A DNA stretch of 64,000 nt from Devosia sp. 2618 (GTDB lineage: Bacteria > Pseudomonadota > Alphaproteobacteria > Rhizobiales > Devosiaceae). The notes under the pieces are model-generated. The model had not been told where the DNA came from, made no database searches, and saw only the letters and a list, made by a program, of their open reading frames with translations. Shown here piece by piece: positions 14,693 to 24,882 of this stretch. The stretch is taken from positions 1,736,001 to 1,800,000 of the forward strand of contig NZ_JBEPOO010000001.1 in the NCBI RefSeq assembly GCF_040546815.1, written 5' to 3'. The position numbers were made by a program, and so were the translations under genes. Position 1 is the first letter of the stretch. Each line of letters starts with the position of its first letter.

Positions 14693-17638
14693 ATGACGTC
14701 ATCCGTATTGCTAACGCTCGTTTTAGTATTGCCGTTTGTTGCCAGCTTGCTGGCGGCCGTTTTGCCATCAAACGCTCGAAACGCTGAAGCCTGGTTAGCC
14801 GGCACGGTTGCATTGATTGGCCTGGGCGTGATGATCTGGCTGTTCCCCCAAGTGGCGGACGGCGGCGTGGTTCGTCACGAGATCGAATGGATCCCGGCAC
14901 TGGGGCTGAACCTCGTGCTGCGACTAGACGGGTTCTCCTGGCTTTTCGGTGTTCTGATCACCGGCGTTGGCTTCCTGGTGGTGCTTTATGCGCGCTACTA
15001 CATGTCGCCAAAGGATCCGGTGCCGCGTTTCTTCGCGTTTTTCCTCGCCTTCATGGGCTCTATGTTCGGCCTCGTCGTTTCGGGCAACATCATCCAGCTG
15101 GTGGTGTTCTGGGAACTGACCTCGATCACCTCGTTCCTTCTGATCGGCTACTGGTTCCACCTGTCGCAGGCTCGTGACGGCGCGCGTATGGCGTTGACGG
15201 TCACTGGGCTTGGCGGCCTTGGCCTGCTGGTGGGCATGCTGATTATCGGCAATATCGTGGGCAGCTACGATCTCGACGTGGTGCTGGCATCCGGCGATTT
15301 GATTCGTGAGAGCTCGCTCTATTTGCCGGCGCTGCTACTGGTGCTGCTGGGTGCACTGACCAAGTCGGCGCAGTTCCCGTTCCACTTCTGGCTGCCGCAC
15401 GCCATGGCTGCCCCGACACCTGTGTCGGCCTATCTCCATTCGGCAACGATGGTGAAGGCGGGCGTGTTCCTTCTGGTGCGATTCTGGCCCGTGCTGGCCG
15501 GGACCGACGCCTGGTTCTGGATTGTAACGACAGCGGGGCTCGCAACGCTCATCTTCGGGGCATATGCCGCGATATTCCAGACGGACCTCAAGGGTCTGCT
15601 GGCATATTCGACGATCAGCCACCTCGGTCTGATTACCACCCTGCTGGGCATGTCCAGCCCGCTGGCCACCGTGGCCGCCATCTTCCACATCGCCAACCAC
15701 GCCACCTTCAAGGCGTCGCTGTTCATGGCAGCGGGCATTATCGACCATGAAACCGGCACGCGAGATATTCGAAAACTCAGCGGGCTCTTCAAGTTCATGC
15801 CCTATACGGCGACCCTTGCCATGGTCGCAAGTGCGGCGATGGCGGGTGTTCCGCTGCTGAACGGCTTCCTGTCAAAGGAAATGTTCTTTGCCGAGACCGC
15901 AGTTCGCGACGCCAATCCATTCGTCAATTTTGCGCTGCCTGTTGGCGCGACACTCGCAAGCATGTTCGCGGTGGTCTATTCGCTGCGCTTTGTGCACGGC
16001 GTGTTCTTCGGACCGCCACCGGAAGGCCTGAGCAAGGTTCCGCACGAACCCCCTGCCCTGATGCGCCGCCCGATCGAAATCCTGGTGCTCGCCTGCCTGC
16101 TCGTCGGCATCATTCCCGGCATCACCATTGGGCCTTATCTGGCTGCCGCCGTTGTCTCGGTGACGGGCCCAGATACGCCTTACTATAGCCTTTCGGTCTG
16201 GCACGGCTTCAACTTCGCCCTCGCCATGAGCGGCGTGGCATTGGTTGGCGGCGTACTGCTTTATCTGGCTCTGTTCCGTTACCTGGCACGCGGCATTGAT
16301 GGACCTCCGATCATTCGCCAGCTCAAGGGCCAGCGTATTTTCGAGCGCGTCATGCTGACCGTGACGTCCAAGTGGTCGCGTTCGCTCGAGCGCATCCTCG
16401 GCACGCGTCGCTTGCAGCCACAGTTGTTCCTGCTGTTCTTTGCAGCCATCGTCGCGGCGATTGCAGTGACGACAGGTCGTCTGGGCACCATCAATCTGTC
16501 GCTGGCAGGCTTTGACCCGGCATTCGCCCTGCTCTGGCTGGTTGGTATCACCTGTGCTGTGATGGCAGCGCATCAGGCCAAGTTCCACCGTCTTGTGTCG
16601 CTGGTTCTGATGGGCGGCACCGGCATCGTGACCTGCGTCACTTTCGTCTGGTTCTCGGCTCCAGATCTGGCCGTCACGCAGCTGCTGGTGGAAATCGTGA
16701 CCACCGTGCTGATCCTCTTGGGTCTGCGCTGGCTGCCCAAGCGCGTCGAAGACATGCGCAACGAGAAACTGGTGCGGCAGGCCCGTGTCCGTCGCTATCG
16801 CGATTTCGGCCTCGCCGGCGTTGCTGGCCTCGGCATGGCGGTGCTGTCCTATGCGGTGATGACCCGTCAGATTCCCGAGGGCATTTCGGCGTTCTTCCTC
16901 GAAAACTCATACAGCCTTGGCGGGGGCACAAATGTGGTCAACGTCATGCTGGTCGATTTCCGTGCCTTTGACACGATGGGTGAAATCACCGTGCTGGGCA
17001 TTGTCGCGCTGACAGTGTTCGCGGTGCTGCGTCGTTTCCGTCCTGCAGCCGATTCCATTGACAAGCCTGAACAGCAGCGCATCCAGAATGCGTTCGATGC
17101 ACGGTCGCCCGAGCGCGAACTTGGCTCGACCGTCAATGACTACCTGCTGATCCCATCGGTCATCATGCAGTGGATGTTCCCCGTGATCATCGTGCTGTCG
17201 GCCTACCTGTTCCTGCGGGGCCACGATCAGCCCGGTGGCGGCTTTGCGGCTGGTATCGTGATGTCGATCGGCTTTATCCTGCAATACATGGCCGGTGGCA
17301 CGCGTTGGGTCGAAGATCGCCTGCGTATCCTGCCAGTGCTGTGGATTGGCACCGGCCTGCTGTTGGCGCTGTTTGTCGGCGTTGGGTCGCAGATACTGGG
17401 CTATCCGTTCATGACGACGGCGTTCCAGTACGCGGAGATCCCGTTCATCGGCAAAGTGCCGATGGCGAGCGCTCTGTTCTTTGATCTGGGCGTGTTCAGC
17501 CTTGTGGTTGGCGCAACCGTGCTGATCCTGATCGCTCTGGCTCACCAATCGGTCCGCTCGCCAAAAGTGCAGCGCCATGCGGTGCAGCCCGTTCGGGCGG
17601 CCGAAGTGTCGTCCGACGCACCGGTGGAGACACGCTGA
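14693..17638 (+). CDS. mrpA: Na+/H+ antiporter subunit A (fused MrpA-MrpB)
   Basis: 981 residues, with about 20 predicted membrane segments. The first 650 or so residues are the NADH-quinone-oxidoreductase-like antiporter core (LVVFWELTSITSFLLIGYW, ALTKSAQFPFHFWLPHAM with the conserved Lys, and HIANHATFKASLFMAAG). The C-terminal part (from about residue 815) is the MrpB subunit (FLRGHDQPGGGFAAGI). This A/B fusion is the Pha1 form of Rhizobiales. It is the first gene of mrpABCDEFG; the complex exchanges Na+ or K+ for H+ at alkaline pH. Stop overlaps the next start (TGATG). Confidence 0.93.
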   Translation: MTSSVLLTLVLVLPFVASLLAAVLPSNARNAEAWLAGTVALIGLGVMIWLFPQVADGGVVRHEIEWIPALGLNLVLRLDGFSWLFGVLITGVGFLVVLYARYYMSPKDPVPRFFAFFLAFMGSMFGLVVSGNIIQLVVFWELTSITSFLLIGYWFHLSQARDGARMALTVTGLGGLGLLVGMLIIGNIVGSYDLDVVLASGDLIRESSLYLPALLLVLLGALTKSAQFPFHFWLPHAMAAPTPVSAYLHSATMVKAGVFLLVRFWPVLAGTDAWFWIVTTAGLATLIFGAYAAIFQTDLKGLLAYSTISHLGLITTLLGMSSPLATVAAIFHIANHATFKASLFMAAGIIDHETGTRDIRKLSGLFKFMPYTATLAMVASAAMAGVPLLNGFLSKEMFFAETAVRDANPFVNFALPVGATLASMFAVVYSLRFVHGVFFGPPPEGLSKVPHEPPALMRRPIEILVLACLLVGIIPGITIGPYLAAAVVSVTGPDTPYYSLSVWHGFNFALAMSGVALVGGVLLYLALFRYLARGIDGPPIIRQLKGQRIFERVMLTVTSKWSRSLERILGTRRLQPQLFLLFFAAIVAAIAVTTGRLGTINLSLAGFDPAFALLWLVGITCAVMAAHQAKFHRLVSLVLMGGTGIVTCVTFVWFSAPDLAVTQLLVEIVTTVLILLGLRWLPKRVEDMRNEKLVRQARVRRYRDFGLAGVAGLGMAVLSYAVMTRQIPEGISAFFLENSYSLGGGTNVVNVMLVDFRAFDTMGEITVLGIVALTVFAVLRRFRPAADSIDKPEQQRIQNAFDARSPERELGSTVNDYLLIPSVIMQWMFPVIIVLSAYLFLRGHDQPGGGFAAGIVMSIGFILQYMAGGTRWVEDRLRILPVLWIGTGLLLALFVGVGSQILGYPFMTTAFQYAEIPFIGKVPMASALFFDLGVFSLVVGATVLILIALAHQSVRSPKVQRHAVQPVRAAEVSSDAPVETR

Positions 17639-17976
17639 TGGAACTCGTTCTTGCAATCGGCATCGGCGTTATCTGCAGCTGCGGCGTCTATCTGATGCTG
17701 CGTCCGCGCACCTTCCAGGTGATCATCGGGCTGTCGCTGTTGTCCTACGCGGTCAATCTCTTCATCTTTGCGATGGGGCGCCTGACCATGAATGGCGCAC
17801 CGGTGACCGGCCAATATGGCGTCGACGCAAGTCACTACGCCGATCCGGTGCCGCAGGCACTGGTGCTGACAGCCATCGTCATCGGCTTTGCCATGACGGC
17901 GCTGTTCCTTGTGGTGCTGCTGGCCGCGCGCGGCCTGACCGGCACTGACCATGTTGATGGTCGGGAGCGGCCCTGA
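17638..17976 (+). CDS. mrpC: Na+/H+ antiporter subunit C
   Basis: 112 residues with three membrane helices, NuoK-like. The segment GVYLMLRPRTFQVIIGLSLLSYAVNLFIF and DPVPQALVLTAIVIGFA (conserved in MrpC/NuoK) identify it. Its ATG overlaps the mrpA stop, so translation is coupled. It is a membrane subunit of the Mrp complex. Confidence 0.93.
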   Translation: MELVLAIGIGVICSCGVYLMLRPRTFQVIIGLSLLSYAVNLFIFAMGRLTMNGAPVTGQYGVDASHYADPVPQALVLTAIVIGFAMTALFLVVLLAARGLTGTDHVDGRERP

Positions 17977-17978
17977 TT

Positions 17979-19613
17979 ATGACTAGCCTTTTTGACCACC
18001 TTGTCGTCTTCCCGATCCTGCTTCCACTGGCGGCGGGCGCCATCATGCTGTTCATCGAAGATCGCCGTCGCACGGCGAGGGCAATGATCAGCGTTTTCAC
18101 GACGGGGCTCCTTGTTGCCCTGTCGGTGATGCTGGTGATGCAGGCCTCCAATGATGGCAGCGGCGCCGCCGCCGTCTCCGCCTATCCTATCGGCAATTGG
18201 CCGGTGCCTTTTGGCATCGTTCTGGTCGCCGACCGCTTGTCGGCCATGATGGTGCTGCTGACCTCGGTGCTGGCCATCGCTGCGCTGATCTATTCGCTAG
18301 CGCGCTGGCATGCGGCTGGCCCGAGCTTCCACAGCCTGTTCCAGTTCCTGTTGATGGGTCTCAACGGCGCATTCCTCACCGGCGACATTTTCAATCTCTT
18401 CGTGTTCTTCGAAGTGATGCTCGCTGCATCCTACGGTCTGGTGCTGCATGGTGTCGGCGTGGCCCGCATCAAGGCGGGGCTGCACTACATCGCCATCAAC
18501 CTGGCAGCGTCGTTCCTGTTCCTGATCGGCACTGCGTTGATCTATGGCGTCACGGGCACGCTGAACATGGCTGACCTCGCAGCCAAGGTTGCGCTGGTGC
18601 CAGAGCTCGATCGCGGGCTGCTGGATGCCGGCGCCGTCATCCTCGGTCTCGCCTTCCTGATCAAGGCTGGCATGTGGCCACTCGGCTTCTGGCTGCCGAC
18701 GACCTATTCGGCCGCGAGCGCGCCGATTGCGGCGGTCTTTGCCATTATGACCAAGGTCGGCATCTACGCCGTACTGCGTATCTCGACATTGGCGTTCGGC
18801 GCCGATGCCGGCGCGTCGGCAGAGCTTGGCCAGACCGTGTTGCTCATCGGCGGCATGGCGACGATTGCCTTTGGTGCCATCGGCGTATTGGCATCGCAGA
18901 CCACAGGACGCCTGGCCGGCTATCTCGTGCTGGTCTCGTCGGGCACTTTGCTGGCCGCCATCGGCATGGGCAATCCTGCCGTGACCGGTGGGGCAATGTT
19001 CTATCTTGTGGTCTCGACCTTGGCGATCAGCGCGTTCTTTCTGCTGGTGGAACTGCTCGAACGCGTGCGTATCGAGGGCGGCGACGTCCTTGCCGTCACG
19101 CTCGAAGCCTATGGCGATGACGACGAAGGAGCCGAGCAGGACGAAGTGGGTCTGGCCGTTCCGGGCGCGCTGGCCGTGCTCAGCATCAGCTTTGGCATCT
19201 GCGTGCTGTTGCTGGCTGGCTTCCCGCCGCTGGCCGGGTTCCTCGCCAAGTTCGCGATGATTTCGGCCATGTTCAATCCGGCTGGACTGGCTGATACGAC
19301 GCCGATCAGTGCCTCTGCCTGGTGGCTTTCGGGCCTGCTGATCTTTGCCGGCTTTGCTGCATTGGTGGCACTGACGCGTACTGGCATAAATACCTTTTGG
19401 GTGGCAGTTTCGGAAACACCGGCACCCGTCCGCGTCGTTGAAATCGCGCCTGTGCTGCTGCTACTGACGCTGACGATCATCTTGACGATCATGGCCGGTC
19501 CAGTGACCGACTATATGCAGGCGCTAGCCAATTCGCTCTATGCGCCAAACGCCTATGTCGGGGATGTGCTGGCCACGCCGCTGGTTGTTGAAGTTCAGGG
19601 GGCCACGCCATGA
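17979..19613 (+). CDS. mrpD: Na+/H+ antiporter subunit D
   Basis: 544 residues, NuoN/M-like proton-channel subunit. Motifs include FLTGDIFNLFVFFEVMLAASY with the conserved Glu, and FLIKAGMWPLGFWLPTTYS with the Lys of the half-channel. It begins 2 bases after mrpC and overlaps mrpE by 4 bases. An acidic cytoplasmic loop (near residue 375, GDDDEGAEQDE) is longer than in most homologues. Confidence 0.93.
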   Translation: MTSLFDHLVVFPILLPLAAGAIMLFIEDRRRTARAMISVFTTGLLVALSVMLVMQASNDGSGAAAVSAYPIGNWPVPFGIVLVADRLSAMMVLLTSVLAIAALIYSLARWHAAGPSFHSLFQFLLMGLNGAFLTGDIFNLFVFFEVMLAASYGLVLHGVGVARIKAGLHYIAINLAASFLFLIGTALIYGVTGTLNMADLAAKVALVPELDRGLLDAGAVILGLAFLIKAGMWPLGFWLPTTYSAASAPIAAVFAIMTKVGIYAVLRISTLAFGADAGASAELGQTVLLIGGMATIAFGAIGVLASQTTGRLAGYLVLVSSGTLLAAIGMGNPAVTGGAMFYLVVSTLAISAFFLLVELLERVRIEGGDVLAVTLEAYGDDDEGAEQDEVGLAVPGALAVLSISFGICVLLLAGFPPLAGFLAKFAMISAMFNPAGLADTTPISASAWWLSGLLIFAGFAALVALTRTGINTFWVAVSETPAPVRVVEIAPVLLLLTLTIILTIMAGPVTDYMQALANSLYAPNAYVGDVLATPLVVEVQGATP

Positions 19614-20098
19614 GCCGTATCCTGCCCTATCCCCTGCTGGCGCTGTCTTTGCTCATCATGTGGCTGTTGCTGCAGCAATCTTTCAGCGTCGGCAACATCC
19701 TGCTCGGCAGCGTTCTGGCGGTACTAGCCAGTCGCGCCATGGCAGCGCTGCGGCCCGATCCCGTCAAAATCCGCAAGCCGCTCAAGATGGTGCAACTGTT
19801 TGCCATCGTGGTGGCAGACGTGGTGCGGTCCAATATCGCGGTCGCGCAGATCATTCTGCAGGGCCGTAAGCGCGAGCAGACCTCGGGCTTTCTGACGTTG
19901 CCGCTAGAACTGCGCGACAAGTCTGCACTTGCCATTTTGGCCTGTATTCTCACCGCAACGCCGGGCAGTGCCTGGCTTGAATATGACACGCGGCGAAACA
20001 CAGTCCTCATTCACGTGCTGGACCTCGTCGACGAACAAGCCTGGATCGACACCATCAAGAATCGCTACGAAAAGCTGCTGCTGGAGATTTTCCAATGA
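19610..20098 (+). CDS. mrpE: Na+/H+ antiporter subunit E
   Basis: 162 residues. Two N-terminal membrane helices are followed by a soluble domain with TPGSAWLEYDTRRNTVLIHVLD, the MrpE signature. It is needed for assembly of the Mrp complex. It overlaps both neighbours by 4 bases (ATGA). Confidence 0.92.
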   Translation: MSRILPYPLLALSLLIMWLLLQQSFSVGNILLGSVLAVLASRAMAALRPDPVKIRKPLKMVQLFAIVVADVVRSNIAVAQIILQGRKREQTSGFLTLPLELRDKSALAILACILTATPGSAWLEYDTRRNTVLIHVLDLVDEQAWIDTIKNRYEKLLLEIFQ

Positions 20099-20376
20099 GC
20101 GGAGAAATTCTCTTCTGGTCCCTGCTGCTGTCGCAGTTCCTGCTGGGCCTCGCCATGGTTGCAGCGACCTATCGCATGATCCGTGGCCCACGTGCGCAGG
20201 ACCGCATTCTGGGGCTCGACGCGTTCTACGTCGCGGCGATGTTGATGCTGGTGTTGTTCGGCATTCGCATGGGCACATCGGTCTATTTCGAGGCGGCATT
20301 GGTCATCGGCATTCTGGGCTTTGTCGGCACGGTCGCTTTGGCCAAATTCCTGATGCGCGGCGAGGTGATCGAATGA
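20095..20376 (+). CDS. mrpF: Na+/H+ antiporter subunit F
   Basis: 93 residues with three membrane helices. MIRGPRAQDRILGLDAFYV is the MrpF signature. ATGA overlaps on both sides place it between mrpE and mrpG. Confidence 0.92.
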   Translation: MSGEILFWSLLLSQFLLGLAMVAATYRMIRGPRAQDRILGLDAFYVAAMLMLVLFGIRMGTSVYFEAALVIGILGFVGTVALAKFLMRGEVIE

Positions 20377-20771
20377 CCGAGATTCCAGTCTGGCTTGCGG
20401 TCCTCGTTGGCCTGCTCTCCGTCATCGGTGCGTTGGCGACGCTGCTTGGCTGCATTGGCCTGGCACGCTTTGAGAGCTTTTACGAACGCATCCACGCCCC
20501 TACTTTGGGCACGAGCTTCGGTAGCGCGGCCATTCTGGCGGGCTCGATCCTCTACTTCTCGGTGATGGGCCAGCGTCCAGCTGTGCATGAAGTGCTGATC
20601 CTGATCTTTGTGACCCTGACCACACCGGTTACACTGATGCTGCTAGCCCGCGCTTCGCTCTATCGAGACCGCGCCGAGCAGAATGGCGCCGTGCCGCCAT
20701 CCTATGGGCAGGACATCGTGGCCGACATGCAGGCCGAACGGGACGGGCAACAGGCTCCGAACAATAGCTGA
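20373..20771 (+). CDS. mrpG: Na+/H+ antiporter subunit G
   Basis: 132 residues with three membrane helices. ATLLGCIGLARFESFYERIHAPTL matches the MrpG pattern; the C-terminal 30 residues are a hydrophilic tail. ATG 20373 overlaps the mrpF stop; the longer open frame upstream is only a shadow of mrpE/F. This is the last gene of the operon; no clear terminator follows. Confidence 0.92.
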   Translation: MTEIPVWLAVLVGLLSVIGALATLLGCIGLARFESFYERIHAPTLGTSFGSAAILAGSILYFSVMGQRPAVHEVLILIFVTLTTPVTLMLLARASLYRDRAEQNGAVPPSYGQDIVADMQAERDGQQAPNNS

Positions 20772-20900
20772 TCCCGCCGCGTTGCTAGGCGCATATTCCT
20801 AGTGACGGCACGCTCTGCTGCAAAATTGCTCTAGGTGACTGATCGCGCCATGCGGTAAACCTCTGTAGCGCGATTAGCGTGCGCGTTGAGATCAGCAAGC

Positions 20901-21961
20901 ATGTCAGACTTTCCCAAGAATGGCGGCCGAATGGGCGAAGCCATCCGCGCCTATCCCTGGACAACACGCCGCTTGGTCCGATCGACAGCTGGCCGGTTTC
21001 GCTGCGCTCAATTGTGCAGATGATGGTCAACCAAAAGCAGGGCATGTGCCTGTTCTGGGGACCTGAGCTGACTATGCTCTATAACGAAAGCTACGCGCCA
21101 ATGCTGGGCGGCCTCGAGCCTCGGGCACTTGGCGGTGCGTTCAAGGAGGTCTGGGCAGACGTCTGGACCGCTATTGAGCCATTCGTCAAAACCGCTCTGT
21201 CCGGTGAAGGCACATTCTCAGAAAACCTACGCCTGATCATGGACCGAAATGGTTTCGAGGAAGAGACCTTTTGGACGTTTTCCTACAGCCCAGTCTACGA
21301 CGACCACGGTGAGATCGCCGGCATTCTGAACGTTACCATCGAGACGACACAGATCGTCGTCTCCAAGCGCTCGCAGGCAACGATGCAGCGCGAGCTGGTA
21401 CACCGGGTGAAGAACTCCCTGGCCGTCACGTCGGCCATCGTCAACCAGTCACTGCGCAGTGCGGTTAGTCTCGAAGAGGCGCGCGACACCATTTCCCGCC
21501 GCATTCAGGCACTTGGCGACGCGCAAAGCCTGTTGGCCACCTCCGCGGCCGAAACCGACATTGGATCGGTCGTTAAAGAGGCGCTGCGCCCGCATATCGA
21601 CCGGGTTGGCCGAGCTGTCGCCAATGGATCGCCGTTGCGTATAAGCTCCGAGCAAGCCGTTGGGCTTTCGATGGCGGTCTATGAGCTGGCGACCAACGCC
21701 ATCAAGTATGGTGCGCTATCGTCCGAGGCCGGCACCATTTCGGTAAACTGGGAAATCCAGGACGACGGCACCTTCCGCTTCAAGTGGCAGGAAGCTGGTG
21801 GGCCAGAAGTGCAGCCCCCTGCCCGCAACGGCTTTGGTTCCAAGTTGACCAACCGGATCGTCGGCACCTATTTCTCAGGTCAAGGCGCGACGGAGTATCA
21901 TCCTGAAGGCGTGCGCTACGAGCTGGTTGGCCGTCTCGATGTGGACAAGCAGCACGACTAG
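20901..21961 (+). CDS. HWE-family sensor histidine kinase, apparent frameshift near residue 20
   Basis: The main frame gives a PAS-like sensor (MCLFWGPELTMLYNESYAPMLG, residues about 50-150) followed by an HWE kinase: H-box HRVKNSLAVTSAIVNQSLR, N-box YELATNAIKYGAL and the WE of ISVNWEI. The family normally begins MGExIRAxxW-x-TPLGP. Here the first half of that motif (MGEAIRAYPW) is in the frame starting at ATG 20901, and the second half (DNTPLGPIDSWP) is in the frame of 20879, one base off, meeting at the Gs near 20960. This looks like loss of one G. It may be a real mutation or a sequencing error; translation from GTG 20879 would give a wrong N-terminus. It ends against the iron-importer operon. 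Confidence 0.75.
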
Positions 21962-22777
21962 CTAAGCGAGTGCCTTGGCCGCGATGTGATGGCGACCGAT
22001 GGGCACGATCATCGGCGTGTCGGACACCGGATCAATCACAACGCGTGACGCCATGCCGAAGACATCGGCAACAACGGCTTCGGTCATGACATCGACCGGC
22101 CTGCCCTGCGTCACCAGTTGCCCCGCTTTCATGGCGACGATGTGGTCAGCATAGCGGCAGGCGAGATTGAGGTCATGGAGTACCACGACGACCGTGCGGC
22201 CATTGTTCTTGACCAGATCAGTCAGCAGATCGAGCACTTCGACCTGGTGGTTGATGTCGAGGAATGTGGTCGGCTCATCAAGCAGCAGGAGGTCAGTCTG
22301 CTGCGCCAAAGCCATGGCAATCCAGACCCGTTGGCGTTGCCCGCCGGAGAGTTCATCCACCGGCCGGTCGGCAAGTTCGAGCGTATCGGTCGCGCGCAGG
22401 GCCTCGGCAACTGCGGCGTCATCTTCAGGTGTCCAACGGCGGAACCAGCCCTGATGCGGATAGAGTCCGCGACCAACCAGATCGGCAACCACGATGGCGT
22501 CGGGAGCGATGGGCGATTGCGGCAGGACACCAAGGATGGTTGCGACCTCGCGTGTGGCCATCTGGTGGATGGGCTTGCCGTCGAGATAGACCGCGCCCTT
22601 GGTGGGCGCCAGCAGTCGCGCGAGGCCGCGCAGCACCGTCGACTTGCCACAGGCGTTGGCGCCGACGATCACGGTAAGCTTGCCGGGCGGAATTGTCAGG
22701 CTGAGGTCGTTGACGACGCGGCGTTCGCCATAGGCGAGGTCAATGCCTGCGGCCATCAGCTGGTGATCAACGCTCAT
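21962..22777 (-). CDS. iron-siderophore ABC transporter ATP-binding protein
   Basis: 271 residues, FecE/FepC type. Walker A is GANACGKST (Ala and Cys at positions usually held by other small residues), signature LSGGQRQRVWIAMAL, Walker B LLLLDEPTTFLDI. It energises the two permeases encoded just upstream. It is the last gene of the four-gene minus-strand importer operon. Confidence 0.92.
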   Translation of the reverse strand: MSVDHQLMAAGIDLAYGERRVVNDLSLTIPPGKLTVIVGANACGKSTVLRGLARLLAPTKGAVYLDGKPIHQMATREVATILGVLPQSPIAPDAIVVADLVGRGLYPHQGWFRRWTPEDDAAVAEALRATDTLELADRPVDELSGGQRQRVWIAMALAQQTDLLLLDEPTTFLDINHQVEVLDLLTDLVKNNGRTVVVVLHDLNLACRYADHIVAMKAGQLVTQGRPVDVMTEAVVADVFGMASRVVIDPVSDTPMIVPIGRHHIAAKALA

Positions 22778-22796
22778 TTCATGCTCCCAGGGACCA

Positions 22797-23849
22797 TCAG
22801 TTTACACGGCCCGCCCGGTTCGACACTACGAGAAGCCAAAGCAGGAAACCTGCGCCGAACACGCCAGTCACCACGCCGACGGGTAGTTGCACCGACGGCA
22901 GCGCGTGTTGGGCGACGAGATCGGAGCCAAGCATGACCAAGGCGCCGACCAATGCCGCCAGCACGAAGCCCCGTCCGCTCCCAGCGAGCAGGTTGCGGGC
23001 AATCGGACCCGACACGAAGGCGACGAATGTGACCGGACCAGCAGCCGCTGTCGCAAAGGCGGCGTAGCCGACACCGATCATCATTAGCGCCAGTCGGGTG
23101 ACTTCGACGCAGGCCCCAAGCGCCGTCGCCGTGTCGTCGCCCATCTGCATGGCGTCTAGCGTGCGAACCAATAGGATTGTGCTCGGCAAAAGGACGAATA
23201 GCGCCAGTGCAAGCGGCCAGACATCGCCCCAGTTGGAGGCGTTCAGCGAACCGACTAACCAGCCAAGCGCCTGCTGCACTTCGGTGAGGCGCGCACGTGT
23301 GAAGAGGTATGAGATCGCCGCAGCCATCATGGCGGACATGCCGATACCGATCAGTACGATACGATAGGCGGTGACGCCGTTGCGCCAAGCCAGCGCGTAG
23401 ATTGCAAAAGCAGTCAGTAGAGCGCCGACAAGGGCACCGAAAGACACGGCAAAGCCGGACAGACCGAGCAGGATGATGCAGGCGACTGCCGATGCGCTGG
23501 CGCCATGCGAAATGCCGATAATGTCTGGGCTAGCCAAAGGGTTACGCAGAAGCGTTTGGAAAATGATTCCGGACAGCGCAAAGGCTATTCCGGTCAAGAC
23601 CGCCAGTGTGGCGCGCGGCAGACGCACGTTGAGCACGATGAAGTCGATGCCCTTGTTGATCTCGCCCGTGAAGGGCGACAGCAGCGAGCGGATAACGCCG
23701 TCGACCGGCACGGGGTAGTCGCCAAGATAGAGCGTCAGAGCGAAGGTCAAGACCAGAGCAATGCTCAGGCCGACGGTGATGGCATTGCGGCGATGGGCCA
23801 GACTGGTCCGGATGCCGTGGACTTTGGCGATATCGTCAACGCTGGCCAT
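22797..23849 (-). CDS. iron-siderophore ABC transporter permease (second)
   Basis: 350 residues, FecCD family with about nine helices. FQTLLRNPLASPDIIGISHGAS is the family signature, with GPVTFVAFVSGPIARNL the segment that contacts the ATPase. The first ATG overlaps the stop of the partner permease. It imports ferric siderophore across the inner membrane together with that partner. Confidence 0.92.
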   Translation of the reverse strand: MASVDDIAKVHGIRTSLAHRRNAITVGLSIALVLTFALTLYLGDYPVPVDGVIRSLLSPFTGEINKGIDFIVLNVRLPRATLAVLTGIAFALSGIIFQTLLRNPLASPDIIGISHGASASAVACIILLGLSGFAVSFGALVGALLTAFAIYALAWRNGVTAYRIVLIGIGMSAMMAAAISYLFTRARLTEVQQALGWLVGSLNASNWGDVWPLALALFVLLPSTILLVRTLDAMQMGDDTATALGACVEVTRLALMMIGVGYAAFATAAAGPVTFVAFVSGPIARNLLAGSGRGFVLAALVGALVMLGSDLVAQHALPSVQLPVGVVTGVFGAGFLLWLLVVSNRAGRVN

Positions 23850-24880
23850 CAGAGGGACGCCAGCTTGCGACGGCGAACCAGCGCGATGAAGAACGGCGCG
23901 CCGATAAAAGCGGTGACGATGCCGACCTGCACTTCGCCCGGCGGCGCGATAATGCGACCGATGACGTCCGCGCCCAGCAGCAGGATGGGCGCGAGCAGCA
24001 TGGAATAGGGCAATATCCAGCGATAATTCGGACCTGTCACGGCGCGCGCAAGATGCGGCACGGTGAGGCCGACGAAAGCGATTGGACCGGCGGCTGCGGT
24101 TGCTGCGCCCGCAAGGATGACCGCGGCGAGACCCGCGATGGCGCGAGAGCGGCCGACATTTTGTCCGAGCGAGCGAGCTACGTCTTCGCCCATGGAAAGC
24201 CCATCGAGCATACGACCGCAGGCCAAGGCCAGAACGATGCCGACTGCCAGAAATGGCGCCACCTGAACCACGATATCCATGCCCCGCCCGGCCAACGAGC
24301 CGACTTGCCAGAACCGGATTTCATCGAGCGTGCGTGGGCTGGTGAGCAGAATGACGCTAACGACAGACTGGAGGGCGGCAGTTATGGCCGCGCCCGCCAG
24401 AGCCAGTTTGACGGGCGTTGCCCCTTCTCGACCGAGTGAGGCAACGGTGTAGACCACGAGCATGGCCACACCGGCGCCGAGGAAGGCCAGCCAGACGTAG
24501 TTGCTGAGCTGTGTGATGCCCAGAACGGCAACACCGAGCACGACGAACATTGCCGCACCGGCATGAATGCCCAGAATGGATGGATCGGCCAAGGGGTTGC
24601 GCGTTGCGCCCTGAAGCACAGCGCCAGACAAGCCTAGGGCCGCACCAACGAGCAGACCGACCACGGTGCGCGGCAGGCGCAGGTCCCAGATGATGCGGTG
24701 ATCGGTTGATTGTGGATCATAGGCCGTCAGAGCCGACCAGACCGAACTCAGCGTAATGGGCCGCGCACCGACCGTGATCGACAAAAACGCGACCACGATC
24801 ACAGCCGCGACAAGGCAAAGGAGGCCGAACGCGAGTGCGGCCCCCTTGCGGTTCAACGGTGTGGCGGCGTGGGAGGCCAT
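23849..24880 (-). CDS. iron-siderophore ABC transporter permease (first)
   Basis: 343 residues, FecCD family. LQGATRNPLADPSILGIHAGA and GPIAFVGLTVPHLARAVTGP are diagnostic. It forms the heterodimeric channel with the next gene product and starts 2 bases after the binding-protein stop. Confidence 0.92.
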   Translation of the reverse strand: MASHAATPLNRKGAALAFGLLCLVAAVIVVAFLSITVGARPITLSSVWSALTAYDPQSTDHRIIWDLRLPRTVVGLLVGAALGLSGAVLQGATRNPLADPSILGIHAGAAMFVVLGVAVLGITQLSNYVWLAFLGAGVAMLVVYTVASLGREGATPVKLALAGAAITAALQSVVSVILLTSPRTLDEIRFWQVGSLAGRGMDIVVQVAPFLAVGIVLALACGRMLDGLSMGEDVARSLGQNVGRSRAIAGLAAVILAGAATAAAGPIAFVGLTVPHLARAVTGPNYRWILPYSMLLAPILLLGADVIGRIIAPPGEVQVGIVTAFIGAPFFIALVRRRKLASL

Positions 24881-24882
24881 GC

